Position numbers and translations under genes: made by a program. Below, piece after piece: positions 51,938-61,777 of a stretch of 64,000 nt of DNA. The notes beneath the pieces are model-generated. The model was not told the origin of the DNA, did no database searches, and worked only from the letters and a program-made list of their open reading frames with translations. Every line of letters begins with the position of its first letter. The first letter of the stretch is position 1. This DNA is from an uncultured Lachnospiraceae bacterium (lineage in GTDB: Bacteria; Bacillota; Clostridia; Lachnospirales; Lachnospiraceae). The DNA is taken from the NCBI GenBank assembly GCA_910584205.1, contig CAJUAA010000003.1:1-64000 (forward strand), read 5' to 3'.

Positions 51938-54097
51938 TCAGTTTTCCTGTGGGGCGTCCTCACGCTTCAGCAGCCATCTGGCCATACATTCCGTCAAATG
52001 GTCCGGGTCCAGCGGCTTGCTGATATGATCGTTCATTCCCGCCTTCCGGCTCTCCATCACATCTTCCACAAAAGCATTTGCGGTCATGGCCACGATGGGA
52101 ATCGTCCCTGCGTCCTCCTGTCCGGAGCTCCTGATCCGTTTCGCAGCCTCATAGCCGTTCATCACCGGCATCTGAATATCCAGGAAGATCAGGCTGTAAT
52201 ATCCCGCTCCCCGTTTCCGGTACATCTGCAAAGCCTCCTGCCCGTCCTCTGCAGTTTCCAGCTCTGCCCCGGTTTCTTTCAGCAGCTCCTCCGCGATTTC
52301 CCGGTTCAGCTCATTGTCCTCCACCAGGAGGATCCGGTATCCCTCAAAGGACACCTGTGATGTTTCGGCCTCCCATAAAGCTGCCGCGGTCTCCCCTGTC
52401 CTTCCTTCCGCGGCCGCATCGGCCCGGTCCTGCTGCTTCAGGTACAGCGTCACAATAAAGCGGCTTCCTCTGTTTTTCTCACTCTCCACCTGAATGGTGC
52501 CGTTCATCATATGTACGATGTTCTGGGCGATGGCCATCCCAAGCCCGGTGCCCTCGATCTTGCTCACACGGGAATCCTCGGCGCGGCTGAAGGGCTCGAA
52601 AATCCGTTTCACGAACTCCTCATCCATCCCGATTCCATTGTCCCGAAACACAAATTCATAGCAGCCATATCCGTATTTCCGGGAGGATTTTTCCTTGATT
52701 TCCATCCGGATTCTGCCTCCGGGCGGCGTATATTTGACCGCATTTCCAAGGATATTCACAAAGATCTGCTGCATCCGCATCTGATCCCCGATCACATACT
52801 CGTGCTCCACATTTCCCATATGGAGCGAAAATTCCTGCCCCTTCTGCCTGACCGACGGGCGGATGATCGTCTGCAGATTCTGTGCCAGATCCGCCAGATG
52901 GAAACGCTCTTCAGAAAGGCTGATCTTGCCTGATTCGATCCGGCTCATATCCAGCACCTCGTTGACCAGCGACAGAAGATGCCTGCTGGATACGGTGATT
53001 TTATCCAGGCAGTCCTTCACCCGTTCCGGGTCCTCCAGATGGGCACCCGCAATCCTTGTCATGCCGATGATCGCATTCAGGGGAGTCCGGATATCATGGC
53101 TCATCCTGGACATAAAATCGCTCTTGGACGCATTGGCCAGTTTGGCCGCCTCATAGGCCTCCTTCAGGACCTGATGCGCCTCTTCCTCTTTCCGCTTACT
53201 TGCGGTCACATCCTGCGCCACGTACAGGGCGGTTCCGGCGCTCCCTCCTTTTCCGTCCGCCAGGATCATGGTCGCGCGTACCCAGCCTTCTTTCACGTAA
53301 TCGTACCCGCCGTTCAGCTTCCGGTACTCCATCGCCGCAAACGGATGTTCCGGCGTCAGCTCCCTCGCCAGTCTCTGAAAATCAAAGGTCTTCAGATATT
53401 CTTCCCTGTACTCCGGATGCACGAAGGTTTTCGCGTAAGCGTGTATCCCCTCTGTATAATTTCTTTTACTGCCCAGGATCTCCCTCACTTCCCTGCACTG
53501 GCTCACAGTCTGAAACGTGTCTTCTTCCAGGTCGACATAATACGAAGCAAAAAACAGACTGCTCAGACTGCCGATGATCGCCGCCCGCCGTCTCTGCTCC
53601 AGAGAAGTCCTTTCTTCCCGGGATTTCTCTTCTGTAGCGTTTCTGCCGAGGATATTGACAAGCACCTGCCCTTTCTGACGGAGGAAAAAGATATGCTCCT
53701 CCACCCACATGGTCTCGCTGCCTTTTATACGGTACTCGCAGATCTCTTCCTGCGTCTTCTGCACATCTTCTGCCCTTCGGCGCAGATTCGCAAGCCCAAA
53801 AGTATTCAGAAAGCGTTCCCTGTCCGCCTCGTGTACGACGCCTTCGGCCGCCCTCTGAATGTAATAGTCATAATCCCCGGTATTCACCCGGCCCGGCCGC
53901 TCCGTTTGATTGAGATACACCCGGTCGCACATCCCCGTATCCAGATGCACCATAGTCATAATCTCATATCTGGAACGCACCACTGCCACCAGACGCTCCA
54001 GATCCTGCCTGCTGTCTTCCCGCTCTCCGGAACCCTTCTGATCCTGCCCGCTGTCTTCCCGCTCTCCGGGAATCGCTTCGTAGTCCTCTCTCCTCAC
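51938..54097 (-). CDS. Hybrid sensor histidine kinase/response regulator
   Basis: This protein of about 719 residues starts at a GTG (54097) with GGAGGAG eight bases upstream. An upstream in-frame ATG lacks such a site. A short GEREDS repeat near the N-terminus is followed by two PAS-like sensor regions, then HisKA (MSRMSHDIRTPLNAII), an HATPase domain (NILGNAVKYTPPGG; FRDNGIGM; GTGLGMAIAQNIV) and a C-terminal receiver (LLVEDNELNREIA; LIFLDIQMPVMNGYEA; VAMTANAF). There are no membrane helices, so it senses a cytoplasmic signal. No output regulator is adjacent. This layout is common in Lachnospiraceae. Confidence 0.9.
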   Translation of the reverse strand: MRREDYEAIPGEREDSGQDQKGSGEREDSRQDLERLVAVVRSRYEIMTMVHLDTGMCDRVYLNQTERPGRVNTGDYDYYIQRAAEGVVHEADRERFLNTFGLANLRRRAEDVQKTQEEICEYRIKGSETMWVEEHIFFLRQKGQVLVNILGRNATEEKSREERTSLEQRRRAAIIGSLSSLFFASYYVDLEEDTFQTVSQCREVREILGSKRNYTEGIHAYAKTFVHPEYREEYLKTFDFQRLARELTPEHPFAAMEYRKLNGGYDYVKEGWVRATMILADGKGGSAGTALYVAQDVTASKRKEEEAHQVLKEAYEAAKLANASKSDFMSRMSHDIRTPLNAIIGMTRIAGAHLEDPERVKDCLDKITVSSRHLLSLVNEVLDMSRIESGKISLSEERFHLADLAQNLQTIIRPSVRQKGQEFSLHMGNVEHEYVIGDQMRMQQIFVNILGNAVKYTPPGGRIRMEIKEKSSRKYGYGCYEFVFRDNGIGMDEEFVKRIFEPFSRAEDSRVSKIEGTGLGMAIAQNIVHMMNGTIQVESEKNRGSRFIVTLYLKQQDRADAAAEGRTGETAAALWEAETSQVSFEGYRILLVEDNELNREIAEELLKETGAELETAEDGQEALQMYRKRGAGYYSLIFLDIQMPVMNGYEAAKRIRSSGQEDAGTIPIVAMTANAFVEDVMESRKAGMNDHISKPLDPDHLTECMARWLLKREDAPQEN

Positions 54098-54256
54098 TGC
54101 TTTTTCTCCTCCTGATAACAGTTTATCAGATTCCCGGACATTTTTCACTATCTGTTTCTCAAAAATGCGGAGATGCACAACGAAAGAAGCCGTACGCTTT
54201 TCTTTAGAATATCCTCCGTACAGCTCTGCCGTCCCACCGCCTGGATGCTCCGGACC

Positions 54257-54805
54257 TTACCCGACATATTCCTCCAGTGTCAGGTGCCTGCGGGTCATAT
54301 ATTCCGCATGAGGAATCCCTGTATAACGAAAATGCCACGGCTCATGGGCAATACCGGTAATATGCTCTCTGCCCTCCGGGTAACGTTCCACAAAGCCAAA
54401 GGCCGGCGCCAGATCCCGAAAGTGCCGGCAGATCCCGTCGTTTGGAAAATCAGGACGGATCACATCGATCTCCGGCTGAAGCAGCCCCAGATCGATGGCC
54501 AGCCCTGTCTGATGCTCACTGTGTCCCGGAAGGGCCACAAAGCGCTCTGTAAAGGCCTGTCCATGCTCCCTGAGAGATTGTTCGTAGAGCGTCCTCTGCT
54601 CTTCCATGGAACGCCAGCCGCTTACAGGGACGATAAAACGCCATCCGTCCAGCTGTTCCATCATGCGCGAAAGCGCCCGCGCCGCCTGCCGCTCCATCAG
54701 GACATGCGGATACGCTCCGCATACAGGAACCAGATCCTGTGCCAGATCCTCCGGGCACGCATGCTCCCTGTTGACCAGTATCAGGCTGTTCATTTTTTCT
54801 TTCAT
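54257..54805 (-). CDS. D-Ala-D-Ala carboxypeptidase/dipeptidase (VanY/VanXY-like, M15B)
   Basis: This 182-residue protein belongs to the M15 zinc peptidases. The motifs are SGWRSMEEQRTLYE, GHSEHQTGLAIDLG (first His and Asp ligands) and EPWHFRYTG (catalytic Glu and His ligand). It has no signal peptide, which resembles the cytoplasmic VanX/VanXY group rather than secreted VanY. GGAAAGGA precedes the ATG. No vanR/S/H/A genes are nearby, so it is probably a cell-wall recycling enzyme rather than part of a glycopeptide-resistance operon. Confidence 0.88.
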   Translation of the reverse strand: MKEKMNSLILVNREHACPEDLAQDLVPVCGAYPHVLMERQAARALSRMMEQLDGWRFIVPVSGWRSMEEQRTLYEQSLREHGQAFTERFVALPGHSEHQTGLAIDLGLLQPEIDVIRPDFPNDGICRHFRDLAPAFGFVERYPEGREHITGIAHEPWHFRYTGIPHAEYMTRRHLTLEEYVG

Positions 54806-54969
54806 AATTTAACATCCTTTCCGAATAGAAAAACGATTGCCGGTGACAGAATCATACTATCAGCGGCAATCGAATGATATTTTAATATTCGGTTACGGGA
54901 ATCCTAAGAAAATACTAATAAAAAGCGGATATTTTCCTGTTCCCATATGTGCATCGGCAGGACAGGCGC

Positions 54970-56832
54970 TTACGCCCGGAAGCCTACAGGCCGTTTCCCT
55001 TTTGCTTCTTTCAGCACATCCGGCAGCACAAAGTCCTCCTCTCCAAGGGAAAAATCTCCGCCGCACGCTTCATCCCTGCCCCCGTAAACCCTCGCAGCGT
55101 ACGCAAGGACCGCGCTTTCCACCAGATTTCTGCAAAAACGGCCGTTTCCCATATTGGGACGCTTCTGCGCCTCCCCGCAGAAGGATCTGACTTTCTCTTT
55201 TGCCTGCGGCGCGATGGCAAATCCTCTTCTGCGCGCTTCGAGTTCGGCGATCTGCGCCAGCTCATCCGCGGAATAATCCGCAAACCGGATCCGAAACGGC
55301 ACCCGTGAACGCAGGCCCGGATTTCTGGAAAAAAACTCCTCCATCTTATCCGGATATCCGGCGAAGATTACGATTGTATCCTCCCTGTGATTTTCCATTT
55401 CCTGTACAATCGTGTTGATGGCCTCATCTCCGAATTCCCCATCCCAGTTTTCCACCAGAGAATACGCTTCATCAAGAAACAAAACTTTTCCCCTGGCCTT
55501 TTTGAACACCTCTTTTACCTTATCTGCCGTCTGTCCCTCATATTTCGCCACCAGATCGGCCCGTCCAACCTCTACGATCCCGGAATCGGAAATCAGCCCG
55601 GACTGATGAAGGATTCCCGACAGGATCCTGGCAACGGTGGTCTTGGCGGTGCCTGGATTTCCGACAAATTCCATGTTCAGTACAACAGGGACGGATTCTT
55701 TCCCCATCCGGGAAAGATCCTGTTTCATTTTCGCATAAGCGGTGATCTTCCTGACCTGCTCCTTGACTTCCCCAAGGCCGACCAGCTCGTTCAGCATCGC
55801 TGAACAGTCCGGAGCCGGCTGCTGCGCAGATGCCTTCTGCTCCTCCAGGGAGGCGAGCTTTCTTCTGACCTCCTCCGCCGATTTCCTGCCAAAATTGCGG
55901 ACATTCCTGAAATCGTTATCCTTCGATCTTTGAAGCTCCTCAACCGTGTGGATTCCCGCCCTTTTCAGGCAGTTATAGCTCCTCACGCTCAGATCCAGAT
56001 CTTCGAGCAGCAGACCTGGTGCGGCAGCATCATCCGAATCTTCATCCGAAAGCAGAAGCATGTCGTCTGTATCGTCGTCAACCAGTTCGTCATCGCTGTA
56101 TTCCCCGACCTCTCCGGCTTTTACCTGTTCGTCCATCAGAGCCTTCAGAATTCCCAGCATCCCGCATTTCAGACACTTTGCCGAAAGTCTGCAGGCCGGA
56201 TCTTCCAGAGCCTCCCTTTCGCTTAATGCCTTTACTGCCATGCCGGAGAAAGCCAGAGAGATCGTGGTCCGCATCCTGAGAGTGATCTCCTCCGGCAGGC
56301 CCAGGAGGATCATTCCCCACCCGGCGCTCCCGTTCGTACGCCCGCCGGAAAGAATCCGTATAAAGCCTCCGGCGTCCCGGATCATCTTCAGCATTTCCTC
56401 AAAAAAGTGCCAGTCCTCTGAGTATGTGCCTCTGCCATAACCATAATTCCATGCGTAGTCCTCCTTCTCCTCCCCGGCCGACGGCAGACAGCGGAGCGCG
56501 TAAACCTTTCCCTGTTCATAAGGTATGCCGTCCGGCATCTCTGCTGATCCGGCACCTGCCTCCGCAAACCCCTGAAAAATCCAGTTAAAATCTTCCGGTT
56601 CCACTCGAACGCCCGGACTTGAAAAGACAACATTCGTCCAGCGCCCTTCTTTGTCCGCAGTCAGCTGCCATCCGAGGAATTCCTCATCCGGAAACTGTTC
56701 TGCGGACTGTAAAAATTTCGCGCATATCTCTGGTGCATAATCCCTGCCGTAATATCCATCCATCTGTCTGATAGTCAGAACTGTAATATTGGATAAACGA
56801 TCCTGTTCGTATTTCTGTATATTGTATAACAT
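54970..56832 (-). CDS. AAA+ ATPase (CbxX/SpoVK/EccA-like) with RNAP alpha-CTD-like domain
   Basis: This gene encodes 620 residues from MLYNIQKYEQDR (ATG 56832, behind AGAGAGG). Residues 1-230 are an unrecognised alpha/beta domain. A very acidic linker follows (DDELVDDDTDDMLLLSDEDSD). Residues about 270-325 resemble the RNA polymerase alpha C-terminal domain (LDLSVRSYNCLKRAGIHTVE, then FGRKSAEEVRRKL). The C-terminal 280 residues are an AAA+ domain with Walker A FVGNPGTAKTT and Walker B VLFLDEAYSL, closest in style to CbbX/SpoVK and type VII EccA ATPases. The promoter at 57146-57174 leaves a leader of about 300 bases. A remodelling role is likely; the target is unknown. Confidence 0.84.
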   Translation of the reverse strand: MLYNIQKYEQDRLSNITVLTIRQMDGYYGRDYAPEICAKFLQSAEQFPDEEFLGWQLTADKEGRWTNVVFSSPGVRVEPEDFNWIFQGFAEAGAGSAEMPDGIPYEQGKVYALRCLPSAGEEKEDYAWNYGYGRGTYSEDWHFFEEMLKMIRDAGGFIRILSGGRTNGSAGWGMILLGLPEEITLRMRTTISLAFSGMAVKALSEREALEDPACRLSAKCLKCGMLGILKALMDEQVKAGEVGEYSDDELVDDDTDDMLLLSDEDSDDAAAPGLLLEDLDLSVRSYNCLKRAGIHTVEELQRSKDNDFRNVRNFGRKSAEEVRRKLASLEEQKASAQQPAPDCSAMLNELVGLGEVKEQVRKITAYAKMKQDLSRMGKESVPVVLNMEFVGNPGTAKTTVARILSGILHQSGLISDSGIVEVGRADLVAKYEGQTADKVKEVFKKARGKVLFLDEAYSLVENWDGEFGDEAINTIVQEMENHREDTIVIFAGYPDKMEEFFSRNPGLRSRVPFRIRFADYSADELAQIAELEARRRGFAIAPQAKEKVRSFCGEAQKRPNMGNGRFCRNLVESAVLAYAARVYGGRDEACGGDFSLGEEDFVLPDVLKEAKGKRPVGFRA

Positions 56833-57145
56833 AAGCTGTGCCTCTCTTTCTATGGACTTGTATGTTCGATCAGGTCGCAGTCCGTGCCCCACGCAATCTG
56901 CTGCGTGAAACGGTTCCCCTGGCACGCTCGCTGCAGAATGCAGGTCGTAGCGGTACATCCCCGGTCAGCCGCCCGGCGCGTCTGCGGATGAAATTGTCAA
57001 CGTACATATACATCGGCACAACAAAAAAACCGGTGTATCAATATCTTCAAAAGAGCAGACTATCCCCCTTATTGAAGAAATCTGCCTTTAAAAATATGAA
57101 TTACACCAGCTTGCATATCAAGCTATATGAAATTTTACTTATTCT
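56833..57145 (-). other. Long untranslated leader of the AAA+ gene
   Basis: Between the promoter and the start codon lie about 300 bases without a supported gene. A compact hairpin CACGCA-ATCTGC-TGCGTG sits at 56890-56907 about 60 bases before the start codon. I could not match the leader to a known riboswitch. Confidence 0.5.
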
Positions 57146-57174
57146 ATTGTAACAGACCAGAATGCTGCTGTCAA
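57146..57174 (-). promoter_or_regulatory. Consensus promoter upstream of the AAA+ gene
   Basis: Minus strand TTGACA (57174-57169), 17 bases, TACAAT (57151-57146). It points toward the AAA+ gene, about 310 bases away. Confidence 0.7.
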
Positions 57175-57233
57175 TAAAAAATTCCGAAATCAGAAATCGT
57201 CGGGTTTTACCCCATAAATCGAAAAATATGTTT

Positions 57234-58013
57234 TCAAAGATAATGCATCATGGCACCTTCTGATACTTTCCCTTTTGACGGGGTACGCTGGTAATGGATC
57301 TGTTCCGTGCAGAGTTTTCCCTCTGTCCGGAGTGACAGACACTGAACAGTTCCCATTGCAGTACAGGACAGCGCCATATGCATTTCAACCACCCGTACGG
57401 TCTGCAGGATTTTTCTGCGGGCATGGTCGCTTTTCACCTGCTCCAGCGGCGACGGTTCTGTTTTCTTCCGGTAATAATTCAGCCGGGGCATGTGTTTTGA
57501 CCAGAAGTGATAACAGAAAGCTCCGGTCTGCTGCTTCAGCTCCCGGAAGGTGCATTCGATCCGGAATCGGAAACTGTAAAGACGGATCATGGACAGCGGG
57601 TCCAGTTCCAGGCAGGTCCCGGCCAGAATGCTCTGTGTTCCATTATATTCCACCAGGACAAAGCAGAGTTCCTGATACAGCTTCTGTCTCCACAGGAGAT
57701 CGATACTGTAACAACGCAGTTTCTCCTTTTTTCCGTAGAGCATCATCTCAGCTTCCCTGAACTGCTCTTTACGGGACTCGAACAGATCTTTCAGGCGGAT
57801 GGATTTCCCCTTTCTGGGCGGCCGCCCTTTCCCGGGTTTCCGGAAAGAAGGTTTCTCAAAAGCGGTGCAGTTACGTTTCGCCTTTGTGGCGATCTCCACG
57901 GAAACTGTTTTTCCGACCGTGAGTTCCCGAAGCCTTTTCAGTGCAGGAACCGAAAGAAAATACCGGTCGAGCAGGAGAAAGGAAGACAAAATTTTATCAA
58001 TGAAATTCAACAT
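57234..58013 (-). pseudogene. Truncated DDE transposase (C-terminal fragment)
   Basis: The 259-codon frame resembles the C-terminal part of an IS4-like DDE transposase: LLLDRYFLSVPALK would carry the second catalytic Asp, and FRIECTFRELKQQTGAF with a SKHMPRL follow-on carries the Glu. The N-terminal domain and first Asp are missing, and no ribosome site precedes the frame. It is therefore a remnant, inserted between the str operon and the AAA+ gene. Confidence 0.72.
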
Positions 58014-58055
58014 ACCGCATAGTCAACCACCGGAAAGCATGATAAACTCATACTC

Positions 58056-58137
58056 AGAATAACTCTTTCAGGCGATTTGTACCTTTCTTAAGTGTGGTAA
58101 CTTAAAGGTAACAAAATCTCAATGAAAGGGTTATTCT
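58056..58137. repeat. Imperfect palindrome near the transposase remnant
   Basis: AGAATAACTCTTTCA (58056-58070) pairs with TGAAAGGGTTATTCT (58123-58137) with one mismatch. Inside it ACCTTTCTTAAGT and ACTTAAAGGT pair again, so the whole 82 bases could fold into one long hairpin. It may be a MITE-like element or the end of the decayed insertion sequence. The rest of 58014-58300 is AT-rich and holds no gene. Confidence 0.5.
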
Positions 58138-58300
58138 TTTTGTTAAAACTTTTTACTGTCCAGTCTTTATTATAGTGTACTCTTTAAAAGAATATATGCT
58201 ACTTGTTTTTGACATATGTATTATGCAAAATGCATGTCTTTTTATAAAACAGAAGCATCTTCGATCCACGAGTTCCAATAAAAATAATTTGACAGAATAA

Positions 58301-58335
58301 AAAGGGACTTCCTAAATAACTTAGAAAGTCCCATA
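58301..58335 (-). terminator. Intrinsic terminator of tuf
   Basis: On the minus strand GGGACTT...AAGTCCC (58332-58304), extended by CTAA/TTAG pairs, is followed by TTTTTATT. It lies about 20 bases after the tuf stop codon and should end the str operon transcript. Confidence 0.85.
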
Positions 58336-58354
58336 AAATACAGCTTTTTACTGA

Positions 58355-59542
58355 TTACTCGATAACCGTAGCCACACGACCGGATCCAACAGTTCTGCCG
58401 CCCTCACGGATAGCGAAGGTAAGACCCTGCTCCATAGCGATCGGATGGATCAGCTCGATGCTCATCTCTACGTTATCGCCGGGCATGCACATCTCAGTGC
58501 CTTCCGGAAGGTTGCAGACACCGGTAACGTCGGTAGTTCTGAAGTAGAACTGCGGTCTGTAGTTGTTGAAGAACGGAGTATGACGTCCACCCTCGTCCTT
58601 GGTCAGTACGTATACCTGAGCCGTGAACTTGGTGTGGCATTTTACGCTGCCCGGTTTTGCAACAACCTGGCCGCGGACGATATCGGTTCTCTGTACGCCA
58701 CGGAGAAGGATACCGATGTTGTCACCAGCCTGAGCCTCGTCCAGAAGCTTACGGAACATCTCGATACCGGTTACGACGGTCTTACGGGACTCTTCCTTCA
58801 CACCGATGATCTCCACTTCCTCGTTCAGATGAAGCGTACCACGCTCTACTCTACCGGTAGCAACGGTACCACGGCCGGTGATCGTGAACACGTCCTCGAC
58901 CGGCATCAGGAACGGCTGGTCAGTTGCACGCTGCGGGTCCGGGATATACTCGTCAACAGTAGCCATAAGCTCCATGATCTTGTCTCCCCACTCGCTGGAC
59001 GGCTCTTCCAGAGCTTTCAGAGCGGAACCCTTGATGATCGGGCAGTCCGTGAACTCGTACTCTTCCAGCTGCTCGGTGATCTCCATCTCAACCAGCTCAA
59101 GAAGCTCTTCGTCGTCTACCATATCGCATTTGTTCATGAACACGACGATATAGGGAACGCCTACCTGACGGGACAGAAGGATGTGCTCCTTGGTCTGCGC
59201 CATAACGCCGTCGGTAGCAGCAACCACAAGGATTGCGCCGTCCATCTGAGCCGCACCGGTGATCATGTTCTTTACATAGTCCGCATGGCCGGGGCAGTCA
59301 ACGTGTGCGTAATGTCTCTTCTCGGTCTCATACTCTACGTGCGCGGTAGAAATGGTGATTCCACGCTCTCTCTCTTCCGGAGCTTTATCAATGTTCTCGA
59401 AATCAGTAGCGGTGTTGCCGGCAACTCTCTCGGAAAGAACCTTGGTGATTGCTGCGGTCAGAGTGGTTTTACCATGGTCAACGTGACCGATGGTTCCGAT
59501 ATTACAATGTGGTTTAGTTCTGTCGAACTTAGCTTTTGCCAT
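58355..59542 (-). CDS. tuf: Translation elongation factor Tu
   Basis: This 395-residue protein is full length. It has P-loop GHVDHGKTT, effector GITISTAHVEYE, DCPGHADYVKNM, NKCDMVD and GSALKAL, then beta-barrel domains 2 and 3 ending VGSGRVATVIE. EF-Tu delivers aminoacyl-tRNA to the ribosome as a GTP complex. AAAGGAGG precedes the ATG. It is the last gene of the str operon and also has its own promoter in the fusA-tuf gap. Confidence 0.99.
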   Translation of the reverse strand: MAKAKFDRTKPHCNIGTIGHVDHGKTTLTAAITKVLSERVAGNTATDFENIDKAPEERERGITISTAHVEYETEKRHYAHVDCPGHADYVKNMITGAAQMDGAILVVAATDGVMAQTKEHILLSRQVGVPYIVVFMNKCDMVDDEELLELVEMEITEQLEEYEFTDCPIIKGSALKALEEPSSEWGDKIMELMATVDEYIPDPQRATDQPFLMPVEDVFTITGRGTVATGRVERGTLHLNEEVEIIGVKEESRKTVVTGIEMFRKLLDEAQAGDNIGILLRGVQRTDIVRGQVVAKPGSVKCHTKFTAQVYVLTKDEGGRHTPFFNNYRPQFYFRTTDVTGVCNLPEGTEMCMPGDNVEMSIELIHPIAMEQGLTFAIREGGRTVGSGRVATVIE

Positions 59543-59605
59543 TTTTGTTTTCCTCCTTTAGATCACATAATCTCAACATTTTATATAATTGACTCGCTAT
59601 CCTTG

Positions 59606-59634
59606 ATTATATTTCAAATGGGCGTATTTTGCAA
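59606..59634 (-). promoter_or_regulatory. Internal tuf promoter
   Basis: Minus strand TTGCAA (59634-59629), 17 bases, TATAAT (59611-59606), in the 105-base gap between fusA and tuf. It would allow tuf to be expressed above the rest of the operon. Confidence 0.65.
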
Positions 59635-59647
59635 GCCTGTTTCTGGT

Positions 59648-61765
59648 TTATTTTGTCTTTGCAGCAAGAACTTTTTCCTGTACGCTCTTGGGAACCTGCT
59701 CATATTTCTCAAAGAACATGGAATAGTTGCCGCGTCCCTGGGTTCTGGAACGAAGATCGGTCGCATATCCGAACATCTCCGCCAGAGGCACATATCCGCG
59801 GATCATCTTTCCGCCGCCGATGTCATCCATACCTTCGATGCGGCCGCGGCGGGAGTTGATGTCGCCGATGACATCTCCCATGTAGTCCTCCGGTGTGGTG
59901 ACCTCCACTTTCATGATCGGCTCAAGGAGCACAGCCCCTGCCTTCTGCATGGCCTCTTTGAATGCAAGAGAACCTGCAATGTGGAACGCCATCTCAGAGG
60001 AGTCGACCTCATGATAGGAACCGTCAAATACGGTTGCATGGATGCCCAGTACCGGGAATCCGCCGAGGATACCTGCTTTTGCCGCCTCCTCGATACCTTC
60101 GCCGACTGCCGGGATATATTCCTTCGGAATCGCACCGCCGACAACGGAAGAATCGAACTTGAACAGCTCTTCACCGTTGGCATCCATGGGCTCAAAGTGT
60201 ACTTTACAGTGTCCGTACTGTCCGCGTCCGCCGGACTGCTTCGCATACTTGGAATCCACATCCACCGCTTTGGTGAAGGTCTCCTTGTAAGCAACCTGCG
60301 GCGCGCCTACGTTCGCCTCTACCTTGAACTCACGCAGCAGACGGTCCACGATGATCTCCAGATGAAGCTCGCCCATACCTGCGATAATCGTCTGGCCGGT
60401 CTCCGGATCCGTATGCGCACGGAAGGTCGGGTCCTCCTCCGCCAGCTTCGCAAGGGACTCGCCCAGCTTGCCCTGGCCTGCCTTGGTCTTGGGCTCGATG
60501 GCCAGCTCGATCACCGGCTCCGGGAACTCCATGGACTCCAGGATCACCGGATGCTGCTCGTCGCAGATCGTATCGCCGGTGGTAGTCAGTTTGAAGCCTA
60601 CCGCTGCAGCGATATCGCCGGAATATACCTTGTCCAGCTCCTGCCTCTTGTTGGCATGCATCTGCAGGATACGTCCCACACGCTCCTTCTTGCCCTTGGT
60701 GGAGTTGTATACATAGGAACCGGAATTCATCGTACCGGAATACACGCGGAAGAATGCCAGTTTTCCTACGAAGGGGTCCGCCATGATCTTGAATGCCAGA
60801 GCGGAGAAGGGCTCCTCGTCAGAAGAATGTCTCTCCACTTCATTGCCGTCCATATCCGTACCTTTGATGGCCGGGATATCGGTAGGCGCCGGCATATACT
60901 CCAGCACTGCGTCCAGAAGCTTCTGCACGCCCTTGTTCCTGTAAGCGCTTCCGCAGCATACCGGAACGGCCGTACATTCGCAGGTAGCCTTTCTGAGCGC
61001 CGCCTTCATGGTCTCCACAGACGGCTCCTCGCCCTCCAGGTACTCCATCATCAGGTCGTCGTCCAGCTCGCAGATCTTCTCCACCAGCTCGGTGCGGTAT
61101 AACTCGGCGTCGTCTTTCATATCATCCGGAATGTCGGTGATGGAAATGTCGTCGCCCTTATCATCATTGTAAATATAAGCTTTCATCTCAAACAGGTCGA
61201 TGATTCCCTGAAAGGAATCTTCCTTGCCGATGGGAAGCTGCAGGCAGATGGCGTTCTTGCCCAGACGGGTCTTAATCATCTCCACTGCATTATAAAAATC
61301 TGCACCCAGGATATCCATCTTATTGATGAATGCCATACGGGGTACATTGTAGGTGTCGGCCTGACGCCATACGTTCTCGGACTGAGGCTCAACACCGCCC
61401 TTCGCACAGAAGACGCCTACCGCGCCGTCCAGCACACGAAGGGAACGCTCCACCTCTACGGTAAAGTCAACATGGCCCGGGGTATCAATGATGTTGATAC
61501 GATGCTCGAGAGCCCCCGGTTTTGCCTTGCAGTTTTCCTGCTGGGTCCAGTGACAGGTCGTAGCTGCGGAAGTGATCGTGATACCTCTCTCCTGCTCCTG
61601 CTCCATCCAGTCCATGGTCGCAGTACCTTCATGAGTATCACCGATCTTATAGTTCACACCAGTATAGTACAGGATACGCTCGGTCAGTGTGGTCTTGCCC
61701 GCATCGATATGAGCCATGATCCCGATATTCCTGGTCCTCTCCAACGGATATTCTCTTCCAGCCAA
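59648..61765 (-). CDS. fusA: Translation elongation factor G
   Basis: This 705-residue protein starts MAGREYPLERTRNIGIMAHI, with P-loop AHIDAGKTT, DTPGHVDFTVEV, NKMDILGADF and the five EF-G domains to the end. EF-G catalyses ribosomal translocation and, with RRF, ribosome recycling. The start codon is TTG (61765), with AGGAGG eight bases upstream and no usable ATG nearby. It lies 12 bases after rpsG. Confidence 0.98.
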   Translation of the reverse strand: MAGREYPLERTRNIGIMAHIDAGKTTLTERILYYTGVNYKIGDTHEGTATMDWMEQEQERGITITSAATTCHWTQQENCKAKPGALEHRINIIDTPGHVDFTVEVERSLRVLDGAVGVFCAKGGVEPQSENVWRQADTYNVPRMAFINKMDILGADFYNAVEMIKTRLGKNAICLQLPIGKEDSFQGIIDLFEMKAYIYNDDKGDDISITDIPDDMKDDAELYRTELVEKICELDDDLMMEYLEGEEPSVETMKAALRKATCECTAVPVCCGSAYRNKGVQKLLDAVLEYMPAPTDIPAIKGTDMDGNEVERHSSDEEPFSALAFKIMADPFVGKLAFFRVYSGTMNSGSYVYNSTKGKKERVGRILQMHANKRQELDKVYSGDIAAAVGFKLTTTGDTICDEQHPVILESMEFPEPVIELAIEPKTKAGQGKLGESLAKLAEEDPTFRAHTDPETGQTIIAGMGELHLEIIVDRLLREFKVEANVGAPQVAYKETFTKAVDVDSKYAKQSGGRGQYGHCKVHFEPMDANGEELFKFDSSVVGGAIPKEYIPAVGEGIEEAAKAGILGGFPVLGIHATVFDGSYHEVDSSEMAFHIAGSLAFKEAMQKAGAVLLEPIMKVEVTTPEDYMGDVIGDINSRRGRIEGMDDIGGGKMIRGYVPLAEMFGYATDLRSRTQGRGNYSMFFEKYEQVPKSVQEKVLAAKTK

Positions 61766-61777
61766 TGGATTTTCCTC

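Noticed and set aside
56990..57005. TTGACA on the minus strand in the AAA+ leader as a second promoter
   Set aside because: No -10-like hexamer occurs at 16-18 bases; the position holds GC-rich sequence.
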